A stretch of DNA of 64,000 nucleotides from Edaphochlamys debaryana (Eukaryota; Chlorophyta; Chlorophyceae; Chlamydomonadales). Each line of letters opens with the position of its first letter. Position 1 is the first letter of the stretch. Below, in pieces: positions 45,839 through 57,739 of this stretch. The notes below the pieces were generated by a model. That model made no database searches. It saw only the letters and a list, made by a program, of their open reading frames with translations, and was not told the origin of the DNA. Location: NCBI GenBank assembly GCA_016858145.1, contig JAEHOE010000011.1, positions 1,364,001 through 1,428,000 of the forward strand, read 5' to 3'. The position numbers and the translations under genes are program-made.

Positions 45839-48800
45839 CTAGCTAGCCGCGGGCCGGAGCACCAGCGTTACGGCGCTGGGCCGCAGCAGCGACATGGCCG
45901 GCGGCGGAGCGGCACGCCTCCGGCCGCTGCCTCCGGACTTTACGCTCCATGCGCCTCGGAGCTCTCGGGCCAGAGCCGACGCCAGGCCCCCATCCAGCGC
46001 CGTCGCCTGCAGCGCCTCGCCCGCCGCTGCCTCGTCCTGGATCCGGATCTTCAGATCCATCGAAATTAGCAGCCGGCTCGCGGCGCCGCCGGCCGATGCG
46101 CCTTTGATGAGCTCCTTCGAAGACTTGTACGAGACGCGGGCACCCTTCACTCCGCCGCCAATCAACACGCCGGAAACGGCTCGCTCCAGAGCCGTACGGC
46201 CTCCGGAGTTGCGTAGGAGAAGCGCTGGCAGTCCGGACAAGCCGAGGGAGAGTGAGAAGGAGATCGTGTTGCCGCTAACGACGGCGGGGGTTGGCGATGG
46301 GTGGCAAGACGGGGGCTGAGGGCAGGTGGGGCACCCGCCGGGGGGAGCTTGCACTGGAGGGGGAGGATGCGCGTGCGACGGGGGTTCCCTGACGACAGGC
46401 GGGGGAGCGGCAGGGGTGGGGTCGGGTAGTGAGGGAGGAATGGGCGGCGCCAGAATGCTGGTTGCGGCGCGAGGTGCTCGGGGCGGCCGGAAGACGGCCT
46501 CCACGGTGGCGCACTCCTCTGTGAGAGAAACCAGCTGGTTGGAGTACTGGCCGTACAGCACCTGCATGCCGCACGTGCCGTGCACAATGAGTCAGTCAGG
46601 TGTACGGCACCTCATCCGCAACACGGCTAGCCGCACAGGGACTTGGAACCCCTTGGGCACGCACCTGCGTGATCGTTCCGCTACCGTCGGGGCTCGGGTG
46701 CTTGAGCAAAAGCACGGAGCCTCCCAGGCGGTTCCGGAGACCGTCCGTCCAGAGCACCGAGCCTGCAGGGCAGGGTGCGGAGCGGCGGGCAGCACGTGCT
46801 CAGGAGGGTCCTTGAAGTGCCCTCAACTCCATCCCACGCCCACACCACCCTCCCGACCGGACCACTAGCCTTGGTCGTTCAGCGATGTGCACACCCACCC
46901 CCCAACTCCCCTCACCGTCTGATGCGTTGAGCACGACCAGCCCCTGATTGCTGGCGTAGTAAAGCCGGCCGTCCAGCACACGCGGCTGCGGGATGGGAGC
47001 AGAGGGTGGGTGGGTGGCCAAGGAGAGGGGCGTCAGTCACCGTTGGGACCGTTGGGACGAGCATAAGCAGGTCTCCTGCTGGGAGCCGTGCCCGGCGACT
47101 GACGGGAGTCCCAGAACCGCGCCTGTCCCGTCCGTCTCTGCGGGTGAGCCAGGCCCTTGTGCGTGACGCATAAGTCAACCGCCCCGGAAGCCCTGGGCTC
47201 CGAACGCACCGAGTAATAGCTGTTGATGCGAACGGGGATGGAGACCAGGGCGTCTGCTAGGGGCTGGAAGTTGGCGGACCAGAGCAGCTCCAGCCCGGCG
47301 TCGCCGCCGTACCGTACGGCAAACACAGATCCGCCCCCGTCATTGCCGTACACAATGCCGCCTGATACGGTCAGGCACGGCACGCTCCTCTCTGACACCT
47401 GCAGCGCCCACACCAGGTCTCCGCCCTCGGGCCCGGTGCTGTAGGCCTGGATGAGGCCATCCGTCGTGCCCACGAACCACAGGCCTGCGCGGCGGTGGAA
47501 ACGGGCGAGTGGCACGTGGGATTGCGCATGGACGCTATCTAGCTGCTGTTTTAAGGGCGACAATGGTTTAGCTCATCAGCGAGATTAGCATCGCGAGATC
47601 CCAGATCGAATCCACGGATTCCCTGGCCCGCTGGGATTCAAGGCTTAAGGCTTGCGGCCCGCTGAAGCCCGTCTCCACCCACCATCCGCCAGGGCCACGT
47701 CACCCATCCCCTCCTCGTTGGTCTTGTCCCCCACCAGGGTGCGGCTCCACACCTCCTCGCCGGTCGTCGCATTCAGCGCGAATATCTGGTGGGGCCAGGC
47801 AGGGAAACCAGGCAGGAAGGGAGGTCACAACGGCACCCTGCAGAGCGAGAGGGGCGTACCGGTAGTCGCGCGCATCACGCCGCGTGCTAGAGATAGGTCA
47901 AGGGAGTGAACGCTACGCACATACCAGGGATGTTGGACTCGATTCCGTGATCCAGTGGGGCGAGATGCCGTACACGATGCCGTCCAGCAGGGCCACGCTG
48001 GATGCGGCCACGTGCTTTTGGTCCTGACAGGAGGAGGGGGTTCAGGGGTAGGTCAAGAATGTTCAAGGCGCACACTGAAGAGCGAGGTGCCATGGCCGGA
48101 GCGAGCGCGCTGAAGGGGTGATGTGATGCCCTCCCAGCCTGGCGCGGGGACGGACCCCTCTACTCACCACTATGTACTTCCACAGCACTTCTCCAGTGCT
48201 GCCATTCAAGGCATAGTACGTGTTGTCGGGCGCGCCAAAGTAGAGCACACCACCGCCGAACGCCGGGAAGCCAGCGTACCCGGGGTAGCGCAGCGTCAGC
48301 TCTTTGCCCGTGACCAGCGTCCACAACTTGTGTCCGGTTGTGGCATTGACAGCGACCAGATCCTTGCATTGGGTGAGAGGCGAGCAACAGTTGGGGCGGA
48401 GCAGTTGAATGCCATCCCGCCCGCCGCTGCCCGCACCACACCCGTACCGTGTTCGTACAGCCAACGTACACAATGCCTTCCTCACAGATCAAGTTCATGG
48501 GTTGGGACGTGCCCCCGATACCACACAAGATCCGGAACTTGATCTGACCCGTGACGAGATCCACACCCTGAATCCATAGATAGATGGGCATTAGTCAGAG
48601 GCGGATTCCTCCCCACTCGCATGGCCATGCCCTGGTGCCGTAGCCTACGCTAGCTGTACTTGTATATATAACGTATAGTGGACGTCGGCCCACCTCAATC
48701 GTGTCGCCGGAATGCGCGAACGCCATCCCCTCACAAGCTGCTGGCGTCATAAGGGGGAGGCGGTGCATCGGGGCCCTGCGGGCGGCGCATGGAGTGACAC

Positions 48801-51800
48801 GCAAAGACATCAGAGATAAAGGTGCATGGGGCGGGATTTGGAGATGGCCGCCAGCAGAAGGGCTGGGAGGAGCGAGGGATAGCCGATAGGCAGAGGTTTC
48901 TTCCCACGTTGCCCACGACCCTTCCCACATACCTCCAGCAGTAGGGTTTGCCGGGGGGCGGTGCGGGGGCATCCGGGCGGGCGGGCGCAGCGGGTGGAGT
49001 GGGTGGCCGTGGGGGCGAAGTGGGCGGGAGCGGGGGCAGGAGGGGCTGCCCGCTGGCGGCGGCGCTGCACCCCGCTTCGTTCCCCACGCCCAGCTGAGAC
49101 TGCATGGCCACGAGCACCCCTGCATGCATGGGCAGATGACAGCAGGCGGTTGGGCTATCTATCGTAGAGAGGAGCAAGAGGTAAGGTCGGGTGCCGCAAG
49201 GAATGAACCAGGCCCCTCTATCCCGTCTGCATGCCTGACCGGGCAGCTGGTGATGCAGGAGCTCACCGAAGCTGTCGATGAAATAGAATATTCCCGTGAC
49301 AGAGTCGAGAATGAGGTAGCGAGACGTGGGCACCCTCCTGCCCAGGCTGGTGGTCCAGAGCTGCCGTACGCATGAGGGGGCGGGCGGGTGGGTCGGCGGC
49401 AGGGCGGCGGTAGGTGGGGGTGAGATGGCTGGGGTGCGTAGCGAACAAGATACGGAAAAAGGCGCACGTGCGTACGCAGACAGGTAGGCCCCACCCCACC
49501 CGCTGCCCCTGCTGCCCTGACCCACTGCTTCGCCCGTGCTTGGCTCCAGGGCCGACAGGGTGACCTCGAACTGCGGGCACGCAGAAGCGGACACAGCCCA
49601 AGGAGCTCGGTAATGTCATGGTGACAAGCAGACACAGCCCCTCCCTCAGCCCCTAGCCCCTCATCGTCAACAGGGAGCTTCGTACTAGTGTAAAGAGTTG
49701 TGCGTGCGCGCGTGAGCGCCTGCTTCATTCTGACATGTTCCGCCGTCATGGCCCGTCGCTCACCTGGACACCAGCCTGTGACCTCACTGAGCAACGATGC
49801 GGCCAGCCGTGACGTCATGCGCACAACGGTACGGAAGAACGGGGCCTCAGTTCGGTAGCCAGTACAGTCGGGCCCTCGTGGCGAGCGACCCTGGACTCGC
49901 TCGGCCACGAGCACCCCCCACAACCACAACCACACCCGTACACCCGCGCACCATCACGCATCCCCGCCAAAAGGACAACTAACGAGGCATAGGACCTCTA
50001 ACTCCTGAGACTCACGTTGGGTTGTCACCAGGAGTGGGGTGCCCTTGTGTGCCTCAGGTGTGGCGGCAGCCTGTTGGTTGGGCAGGCGAAGGAAGGCACA
50101 CAGGACGTATGCGCGCGACATTAGCGAACGAAGCAGGGCGTACGTGGGCAAGTCCGCAGGGCGAAGGGCAGAGGCAACGGCCGATAGTACCTCCAGCCCC
50201 TGAGCTAGCTATCCAGTTTCATGTGCCGAGTCGTACACCGAGCAACCCGACAGAGGGCCCATGCGGCCGTGCCCTCCTCCTACCCGCCCAGGCTGTAGGC
50301 CTCCCCAAAGGAGGGCTCCTGCGGGCGCAAGGACGCACGCCCGTTCAGTACTGTTACGAAGCGATGTTGGGCACGTTTATATGACAGAGCGAGGTAGGTA
50401 GGGGCGCGCACATTGACTGCCATCACGCTCCCCCACAAGCGCAGCCATCCATGTCACCACACCAGTGGTGGCGTTCCACGCAGCGAGCAGGCCTCCCGCT
50501 GCCTCGCTTTCCGTCCCGGCGTTCCGGATAGCGGTGGCCGTAAAGATCCTGCCATCGTCGTCGTACCCAACAGCCATCCGGTAGTCGAAAGATGTCATTG
50601 CTGGGAAGAGGCTGGAGGGAAAATGCCATGGGCGGCGAGCGTTAAATAACGTACGGCGCATCGGGGATGGTCCAGGTGCCGTAAGTACGGCATGACTCAC
50701 CTCGCGAAACGAGTTTCCCATAGGACGCGGCCGGTGCGGATGTCGATGCCGTACAGGTACCCTGGGCGCAGGAAACCGCGGTGGATGCGTCAGGCAGAGC
50801 AGGATGTGAGGACGGGGCTGTCCGAGGCTGGCAAACAAGATCTTACCCGCGTCATCCGCAAGGAAGATCACACGTCGCTCCTTGTCGTACGGAACTCTGG
50901 ACATGTACGTCGTGGCCCAATCATGGTTTGTAACCCCGTGCAGCGGCACAACCCAACGCACAAGCCCCGTGGCTGCATCGACGCCGAACAGGTTCCTGCG
51001 TGCAGTGCGCGGTGGAAAGCGTTACCGGCACGAGCTGACGCTTGCAGAATTCCGGCACTGCATGGGGCACGTCTCAGCAGCGCAATGGGCTAGCAAGCTT
51101 GCGTTATTGCGTGCCAGGCAGACTGCATCCCTGCCTCGCGCGCGCTCACCCCGTGGCGTCCGAGTGCACCAGCACGTCCCCAGCCACCCAGTCGAGGGTG
51201 CCCCAGCGCCGGGAGAGACGGGCGCGCCACAGGAGCTCCCCGGTGGTCCCGTTGAGGGCGTAGGTCTGGAAGGTCTCTGCGGGCGGTGGCGGTTGGAGGT
51301 TGATAAGGCGGAGGGTAAGGGGGCGCGGTCCTGACGTCCGGCTGCAGCGGCTCCGCGCCGGGACGGAGCTATGCGATGACTGATGAGCATCTCTCTCTGG
51401 TGTGGGTTCCAGCAGGGTCTGGCTAGCAGGCCTTCAGCAGTTTAGGTAAGTGCAGGGGTAGGTGGGGGGCACCCCGGGGGGGCACCCCTGGGTAGGTGGG
51501 GCGCCTCGAGGGCGTGCAGCACAGTCGGTCTGTCCCACGCTGTGCCAGAAACGCACCGTCCGTGACGAACAGACGGCCGCTGTCATAGGTGAGGGTGTCG
51601 GCAAGGCTCTCGAGGCCTGCCCAGGCCCACACCTGCCGCCCGCTGGCAGGGTCAAGGGCGTACACATGCCTGCAGAACATCAGTCAGGCAGCAGTGTCAG
51701 TCGACTGAGGCCGATGTTGAGGATCTTGGGGCGCGGCGGGGAGGCGGGGACGCTTCGGGGGCACGCGACACGCGAGTTCGCCATGCGTCGGCAGCAGTTC

Positions 51801-53916
51801 ACCCAGTTGCGCCATACCTTCAGGCCTAAGTAGCGCAGCCCTTTTCATTGGTATGGTCTAGCACATCGCAATGAAGGCGCACGCGGTGTGACTGCTGATT
51901 CGTTTTGCGCTTCGCCGCGCGGAGCCGTGGATGACCTTGGTGGCTTTAACGTGTTGCTGTTACTCTCCCTGTATGCACAGTACGTGCTTCTTGCTATGCT
52001 CGCCGGTGTGCCCCCGCGATAAGTTTTGGCACGAACACCATCACCGACTTCGGACCTTCCGCTCTCCCCTTCGACGAAGGCTATGGTCAGCACATCTGAT
52101 TGAACTTCCACATGTATAGGGTTGCCTGGGCCGCCCCGCTTGGGCTTTGGCGGGCACTTCTTGGGCGCTGCCAATGCTTGCGCTGATGTCTCCCAATTCT
52201 CCGGAGGGGTTTCCGTTTCCGTCCAACGGCCCGCGCCCCGCGGGCCCCCTGTGCAATGCCCCCATGCCTCCCGCCGCATGCTTATAAAGGCCAAAAGCCT
52301 AAGGAGCGCTGGCGTTGCGCGGGGTACCTGGGTGCGAGCCACTTGGACCCTGTCGCACATGCCCCTTGCCCCCCCCCACCAGCACACACCTGTTCTGTGG
52401 GACCACGAAGAGCAGCCCCGCCGCCTCGTCCAGCTCAAGCGCCACACGGTTCGCCTGGGAGCGGACAAGACCGGGTGTCAGACAGCAGAGGATTGAGCAA
52501 CACGATCAGGCCGCTAGGTGAGCCACGCACGCGATGGTGCGGCACGCAGGTGGCCACACCGCCCACACCCATGGCGGTCCACACAACCCGCGCCCCTTCA
52601 GTGGTCCGACTGACTGGGCCAGATGGTGAGTGGAGGTTGGCCAAGGAGTTGAGCTGACGAAGCGAATCTCATCCTCTGGCGGTGGAGTGCGCGGTCCGTA
52701 TTCTTGGTCGCACACGCGTGGCGGCCTACCTGGGCAGGGGCCGACACCAGCCTGGTCCCATCAGTCAGGATCTCGACGTACGGAGGCCAGTGGAAGATCC
52801 AGTCGACGGCGCCTGTTGACGGGATGCTGATGCGCAGGACAGATGAGGGACTGCGGATGGAGGGAGGAGGGCGGCGCGGGCACGAAGTTAAGCTCGCACA
52901 CGCACGACCCCTGCGCACGGCGTGTAACACCCGGCCGCCACCATTCGCGGGGCGGGCCTGGAGACTGGCTACGGCGGTCGCCAAGCACGTGATTCTGCTG
53001 CTGGGGCTGAACTTGCATAGTAAGTAAGGGGCCTCAATGGCAGACGGGGGCAGGCAGGGCGCTCGGGCATGCAGGACGTGGAATGCGGGCAGTTACTGCA
53101 CTCAGGCGGCGGCTTCATATCATTGCCACCTTGACGCGAAAATGGTGTGCACGGGTTTCCCCTGCGTTATCATGTAGGTCCGATTGAAGTTTTCGGGGAA
53201 GTTGTCCGTGGCAGAGGTGAAGAACGGCGACACGGTCCCGAAGCCCGGGTCGGCGGCGGTGAGGTTCAGCGTCCAGCAGACGGGAGGAGTGCCCGTGGCT
53301 TCGCCGGTGATGGGCCGCCAGTACGCCCCTGAAGGGTATGCATAAGGTGAGATGCACGTATGGGGCTCAGAACGGACATGTGCATGTGCGTCAGGGACGG
53401 AAAGCCGGGGATGGAGCGGTCGCAGGAGTCCGGGCCAAGCACGAGGGCCCCCGCCCCCGGCCCCCGCGCGCGCCTTCCGAACTCCGTGGGCGGGAACTTT
53501 GTTCCGACACGAACACGTATGTGCTCTGTTGCATAAGTTGTATGTAACCTCCCTGGCCTAGCCTAAGGATGATGAGCTGGAGCACGTAGCTAGCCAGCGT
53601 TGACGCCCCTCAGCTTTTGTTCGCACCCACCATCCCCGAACGCCGAGCGCCCCCGAAACACATGTCAAGCGGCCATGCTGTTTATGATAAAGTATCATGT
53701 TGCCCATGTCAGTCTGGGCTACACATGTCGGCCTAGGCGGCGTGGGCGGGCATGGACAGTTTCGCGTAGACCGTCGCCCTCAGCACGCACGCATTACGGC
53801 CCTTGCCACCCACCGGCTGCAATAACAGCAAAAAGCAGTAGTTCAGGACACATGCCATCAAGCAGGCAGCGGCCTCGGCGTCCGCGCCGGACGGAGCAGC
53901 GCGTAGAAGCCGCCAT
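45839..53916 (-). CDS. Secreted PQQ-like beta-propeller protein with Pro-rich linkers, right copy (intact)
   Basis: Exons (minus): 53916-53814, 53328-53130, 52850-52730, 52454-52390, 51669-51557, 51276-51150, 50995-50847, 50761-50701, 50611-50437, 50070-50016, 49874-49783, 49570-49526, 49360-49267, 49119-48933, 48775-48694, 48567-48448, 48362-48168, 48023-47925, 47785-47683, 47484-47210, 46985-46916, 46762-46665, 46561-45839. All phases agree, about 1,116 residues. A signal peptide or anchor opens it, followed by a domain with N-glycosylation sites (NLT, NRT). Then come about 12-13 PQQ-type blade repeats (YALNGTTGELLW, FGVDAATGLVRW, VAVNATTGHKLW, YALNGSTGEVLW). A Pro-rich insert in exon 14 divides them into two sets, which suggests two propellers. 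The last exon has a PPPP/Cys linker and a C-terminal alpha/beta segment of about 110 residues (SEA-like by appearance). PQQ-cofactor residues were not identified, so a structural or binding role is as likely as a dehydrogenase. Confidence 0.85.
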
Positions 53917-54458
53917 CCCGCTCGCTACAAAGCGGCCGTGACTATGTGTATGTGCTTGACATGCGCGATTCAAAATTGGTATGCTTGTATGACAGCAGCT
54001 CCCAGACAAGCTTCATGCCTCATCACAGGCCGTACCGGGCATGCCGCCCAAGTTTTACTGAGAGGAAATGTACCAGCCCGTCAAAACGTCGCGACTCGTG
54101 GAAGCTGAGGGCTCAAACAGGTGCGTCGGGCGGTTAAGCAGATGTTGGGCCCGCAGACATGCGGGAGTCCCTAGGGCGCGCTGGCTCCTGGCACGCGTCA
54201 GGCAAGTATTTAGTGTGTGCCCTTACTAGAAGTGACTTTGGCTTCGGGAAACGGCTCGGGGGGGCGAGGGGGTAAGTGAAGAAGGAGCGGGGAAGTCGGC
54301 GACACATGGTGTTTTGCCGCTCGGGATCCAGCAACAGCTCGGGGACGAAGTTGCGCAGCAGAGACCCGCACGGCCGCACTACTTTTTCAATATCACAATA
54401 GCGAACGTTTCTAGCACACCACTGACACCGCGACCATGCGCTGAGAAGCCAGAGCAAC
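53917..54458. other. Divergent promoter region
   Basis: About 540 bp between the right propeller gene (-) and the EF-hand gene (+). Less GC-rich than the genes. No distinct TATA box or operator could be assigned. Confidence 0.6.
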
Positions 54459-55891
54459 ATGGGGAATCAGCAGGGGAAGTCCTTTGGTGGCCGGCTTACG
54501 CGAACTGATATCCAGCGCCTGCAGCGACGTTTCCAGCGTATGGCAAATGCCCAGGGCAAGGTGCCCATTTCCGCGTTCGAGAGCATGGTCGAGCTTGGAG
54601 GCAACCCCTTTACGTCGCACATCTTCAATCTCTTTGACGCGACGGGAGACGGCACGCTGACTGTGGACGAGTTCACTGCGGTGCGACGACGTCCGCGTGC
54701 CGCATTGCTGCATCCCCTTCCGCGTAGCTGGCCCCCAGGACCTCTCACCAGTGCCCCTCGCCTCAAGGTGCCTCCTCCAATCGCACGGACCGCCGCAGGC
54801 GCTGGAGTACTTTGTGCAGCTGGACTCCGAGGAGGAGCAATACAAGTGTGCGTGGGGGAAAGGGGCTTGAGAGTTGGCGAAGTGCCAGTCGGTGGTGCAG
54901 GTGCAGACCATCTTCCTCCATGCCCTTCCCACGCGCACCCCGTGTTGCCCCTGCAACCCGCGCCCCTCTTTCTTACTCTTCCCTCCACACAGTCGCGTTC
55001 CGCATCTACGACAAGGACCGCGACGGCTTCATCAGCAGCGAGGAGCTGTTCGCGGTGCTGCAGACGCTGCTGGGGTCCACCTACCCGGACTCGCAGCTCG
55101 AACAGGTGGGGGGCCCGTGGGCTGGACCGGCGCTGGGGGCCGGCGCTGGGGCCCGGGGCCCGGGCTGGGCCGGCGCTGGGGCCCGGGCTGGGCCGGCGCT
55201 GGGGCCCGGAGCTCAGGGAGGCTAGCCTGGGTTGGTGTCGACACGCTGATGCTGGGAAGGGCCGGCAGAGGGCCCAGATGACACCGTAGTGGGTGCACGG
55301 CCATGCCCTATGCCCTCGGCTTAAGATGGCCCCACGCTTCCCTGAGCTCGCCTACGCCCTCCTCTGCCCGTCGACCCGCTCCTATCCCTCAAACCCTGCC
55401 TGCCCTCTATCGCAGGTGGTGTACAACACGATGAGGTGAGGCGGGGCCCCCGCGGCTCGAGGAGGAGCGGGAAGGTATCGTCTCGGCAAGTGCGGCCCCC
55501 GTTGCGTGGGCGTGCGTGGAAGGGACTCGAGAGCCTTGCCCCAGCCCTCCTCCGATCCCTGCCACCGTGCCCAACCTCACACCCTCACTCACCCTCACAG
55601 CGAGTTTGACCGCGACGGAGACTCCAAGCTGGACCTCCAGGTGAGTAGGGGAGGACAGGGCCGGGGGGGCACCTAAACAGCCGGAGGATGCACAACTTGG
55701 GCTCACCCGAAAGGGCGAGCGCCTGCCGACCCACACCCGGCTCGTCTTCCTGTGGCCCCGTCATCCTCACTATCCGTCCCGAGTCTTGACACCATCGTCC
55801 CCCTCCGCTCCCCGCGTTCAAACCTCCGCAGGAGTTCAAGGCCCTGCTCTCCCGGGACGACCTGCAGAACAAGTTCAGCCTCAACCTGTGA
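54459..55891 (+). CDS. Calcineurin B-like EF-hand protein, N-myristoylation-type start
   Basis: Exons 54459-54680, 54799-54847, 54993-55105, 55417-55436, 55601-55640, 55832-55891; all in phase, 167 residues, close to calcineurin B (about 170). It begins MGNQQGKS, fitting an N-myristoylation site (Gly2, Ser near position 6-8). The first EF-hand is degenerate. EF2 ([12 protein letters not shown]), EF3 ([12 protein letters not shown], preceded by FAFRIYD as in calcineurin B) and EF4 ([12 protein letters not shown], Ser in place of the usual Gly) keep the calcium-ligand positions. Likely a regulatory subunit or calcium sensor at membranes; a calcineurin catalytic partner is not in the window. It could instead be a related neuronal-calcium-sensor or CBL-type protein. 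The start is the ATG directly before the myristoylation motif. Confidence 0.88.
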
Positions 55892-57739
55892 GCCCCGACC
55901 GCCGGGCGGCGGCGGAGAGGGAGCCTGGAGGAGAGAGCCAGAGCCGGGGAGCGGCGCGGCAGAGGGAGCCGGGGACGCGGAGCCGGAGAGTGGCGCCGTC
56001 CGCGTCTGGGCTGACGCGCTTGGGAGGCGCGGCGGAAGCTTGACCGGGGTCCCTGCGGTCCCTCACGGGGCGAGAGGCAGCCCTCTCGCTGGAAGCAGCT
56101 GGGCCCCCGGTCCCGCGCTGCGCATGTCGTTGGGGCAGCGGCAGGCGCTCGGCGCGCTCTGGGGCCTGGGTCGGAGCGGACCCGTCGCCGCCATCCGTGT
56201 GACGCGCCCATGGAGGTGCAGCCGGGGGGCGCGTCGTGGGCTCCGGCGTCACGTGCCTGGGCCTGTGGAGACTTAGTGGAAGGGGCGGGGAGAGGGCGGC
56301 TTGCCGGCCAGGCCAGCCTGCGCGCCAGAAGCCCACCGGCCGAGCGCGCTCGCGTGCATGCGTCTAGAGTAGAGAGGCCGAGGCGGGTGTCTACTGCCTG
56401 CTCTTCGCCTTGCCATAGCCAGAACAGGCCTCAGGGTTAGCCACGGGGGCCGCCCTCGGACCCCTGACCTCTCGACGGCTGGATCTTGTCCGGGGCCTGT
56501 GCCCCATGACTGCGACCGGTGTGGCTACTCTCTGCCTGGGCTTGCGGCCGACCCCATTGCAGCAGATTGCAACTAGGCGGCGGCGGCAGAGGCACGGTGG
56601 CGGGTGAGCCGCGTATGCCACTTGGCATGAGTTTAGCGCGTGTACGTTGGGGCGCTGAGCGGAATGGCTGAGGCTCTTCGCTTTGGCGAGGCAATGCGAG
56701 CCTAGAGCTGTGATGCAATCAAGTCGGCATCTGGCCGCCCAGGAGAGCGGCGTGTACGGGCCCAACGGCTCATGACATACATAGAGCGTTGTGAACGGGG
56801 CAGGCACGTGTGATGCATGGTCTCGGCTTCGTGAGCCTGCTTGTTCTTTAGCACTGGCTTGGGCTGAGCCCCCGGCGTGTCGGTGTCCGTGCGTGCGTGC
56901 CTGCGTCACGCATAACCATGCTTGTGACTAGGAGCATGAGGAGCACCCAACCCAACCGGCCAAGTCCGGCATTGCGGGGTTGCGAAGGCCCCTGACTTAT
57001 GGCGGCGTGGGTTCAGTCCGTGCGCTGTGGGGCGTAGTGCTTGATTGCGCGGCCCCAGTGCTGCCCGGCCTCGCGGGGTTTGGGGCTCAGCCCTTTTCCC
57101 TGTCCTGAGGAGGGACAGACACCGTTGTAAGCAATGGCGCTTAGTTAAACCTTCAGACCGTGGCGTGCGGTGAAGCAAGGCATGGGGCGCGTCGTGAGGA
57201 AGTGCAGGGATCGTCATGTGACCGTTGGGAATAGGTCTCCCCCGAGTACCCCCGCCTCCACGACAGCAGTCGGGACTACCGGGACGCTGCACGGCCCCTG
57301 CGAGCTCAAAACCCCCGCCTCCAAGACAGCAGACCAGCAGTACCTTGCAGTTCCTCACGCTACGTCCGTCCTATCTCTAGGTGTGAACTGCAGCCCAAAC
57401 AGCTTCAGCTTTCACACCCAATGATCCCAGCCGGCCCCCCCTCATGAACGCTGACTCAGTTGCTCGCTCACGTCACGTCCATCCTCCTTCTGTCCCGGCA
57501 CCGACGCTGTCCGTCCCTCCACCCCCCATCCGGAGTGCTCTGGCTGGAATCTGCAGCCGGCACAGCTTGCCTTGCAGCCGTCCCCTTGTCATTTACCCTG
57601 TGATGATACCGATGGGCGCGAGCCGCATCTCGCCTCGTAAGAGAGACTTGGCTTAGCTTGGCCAGCAATCGGACCCCCATCCAGTGTCTATCCCACGCTG
57701 CCGTGCCACCCTATCTCACGTCGACCATGCGGACCATCG
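55892..57739. other. Convergent 3' intergenic region
   Basis: This stretch lies between the stops of the EF-hand gene (+) and the INTS4-like gene (-). A plus-strand TGTAA lies at 57126-57130, far (about 1.2 kb) from the EF-hand stop. Overlapping open frames on both strands near 55.9-56.3 kb have no splice support or recognisable motifs. No further gene is supported. Confidence 0.6.

Noticed and set aside
45166..45846. 226-codon plus-strand ORF with hydrophobic stretches
   Set aside because: It contains an internal DNA duplication, runs antisense into the 3' end of the right propeller gene, and resembles no family. Repeat-derived reading is more likely.
55900..56280. Additional coding region just after the EF-hand stop
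   Set aside because: Open on both strands but with no splice sites joining it to the EF-hand gene, which already has a full-length family-sized product.
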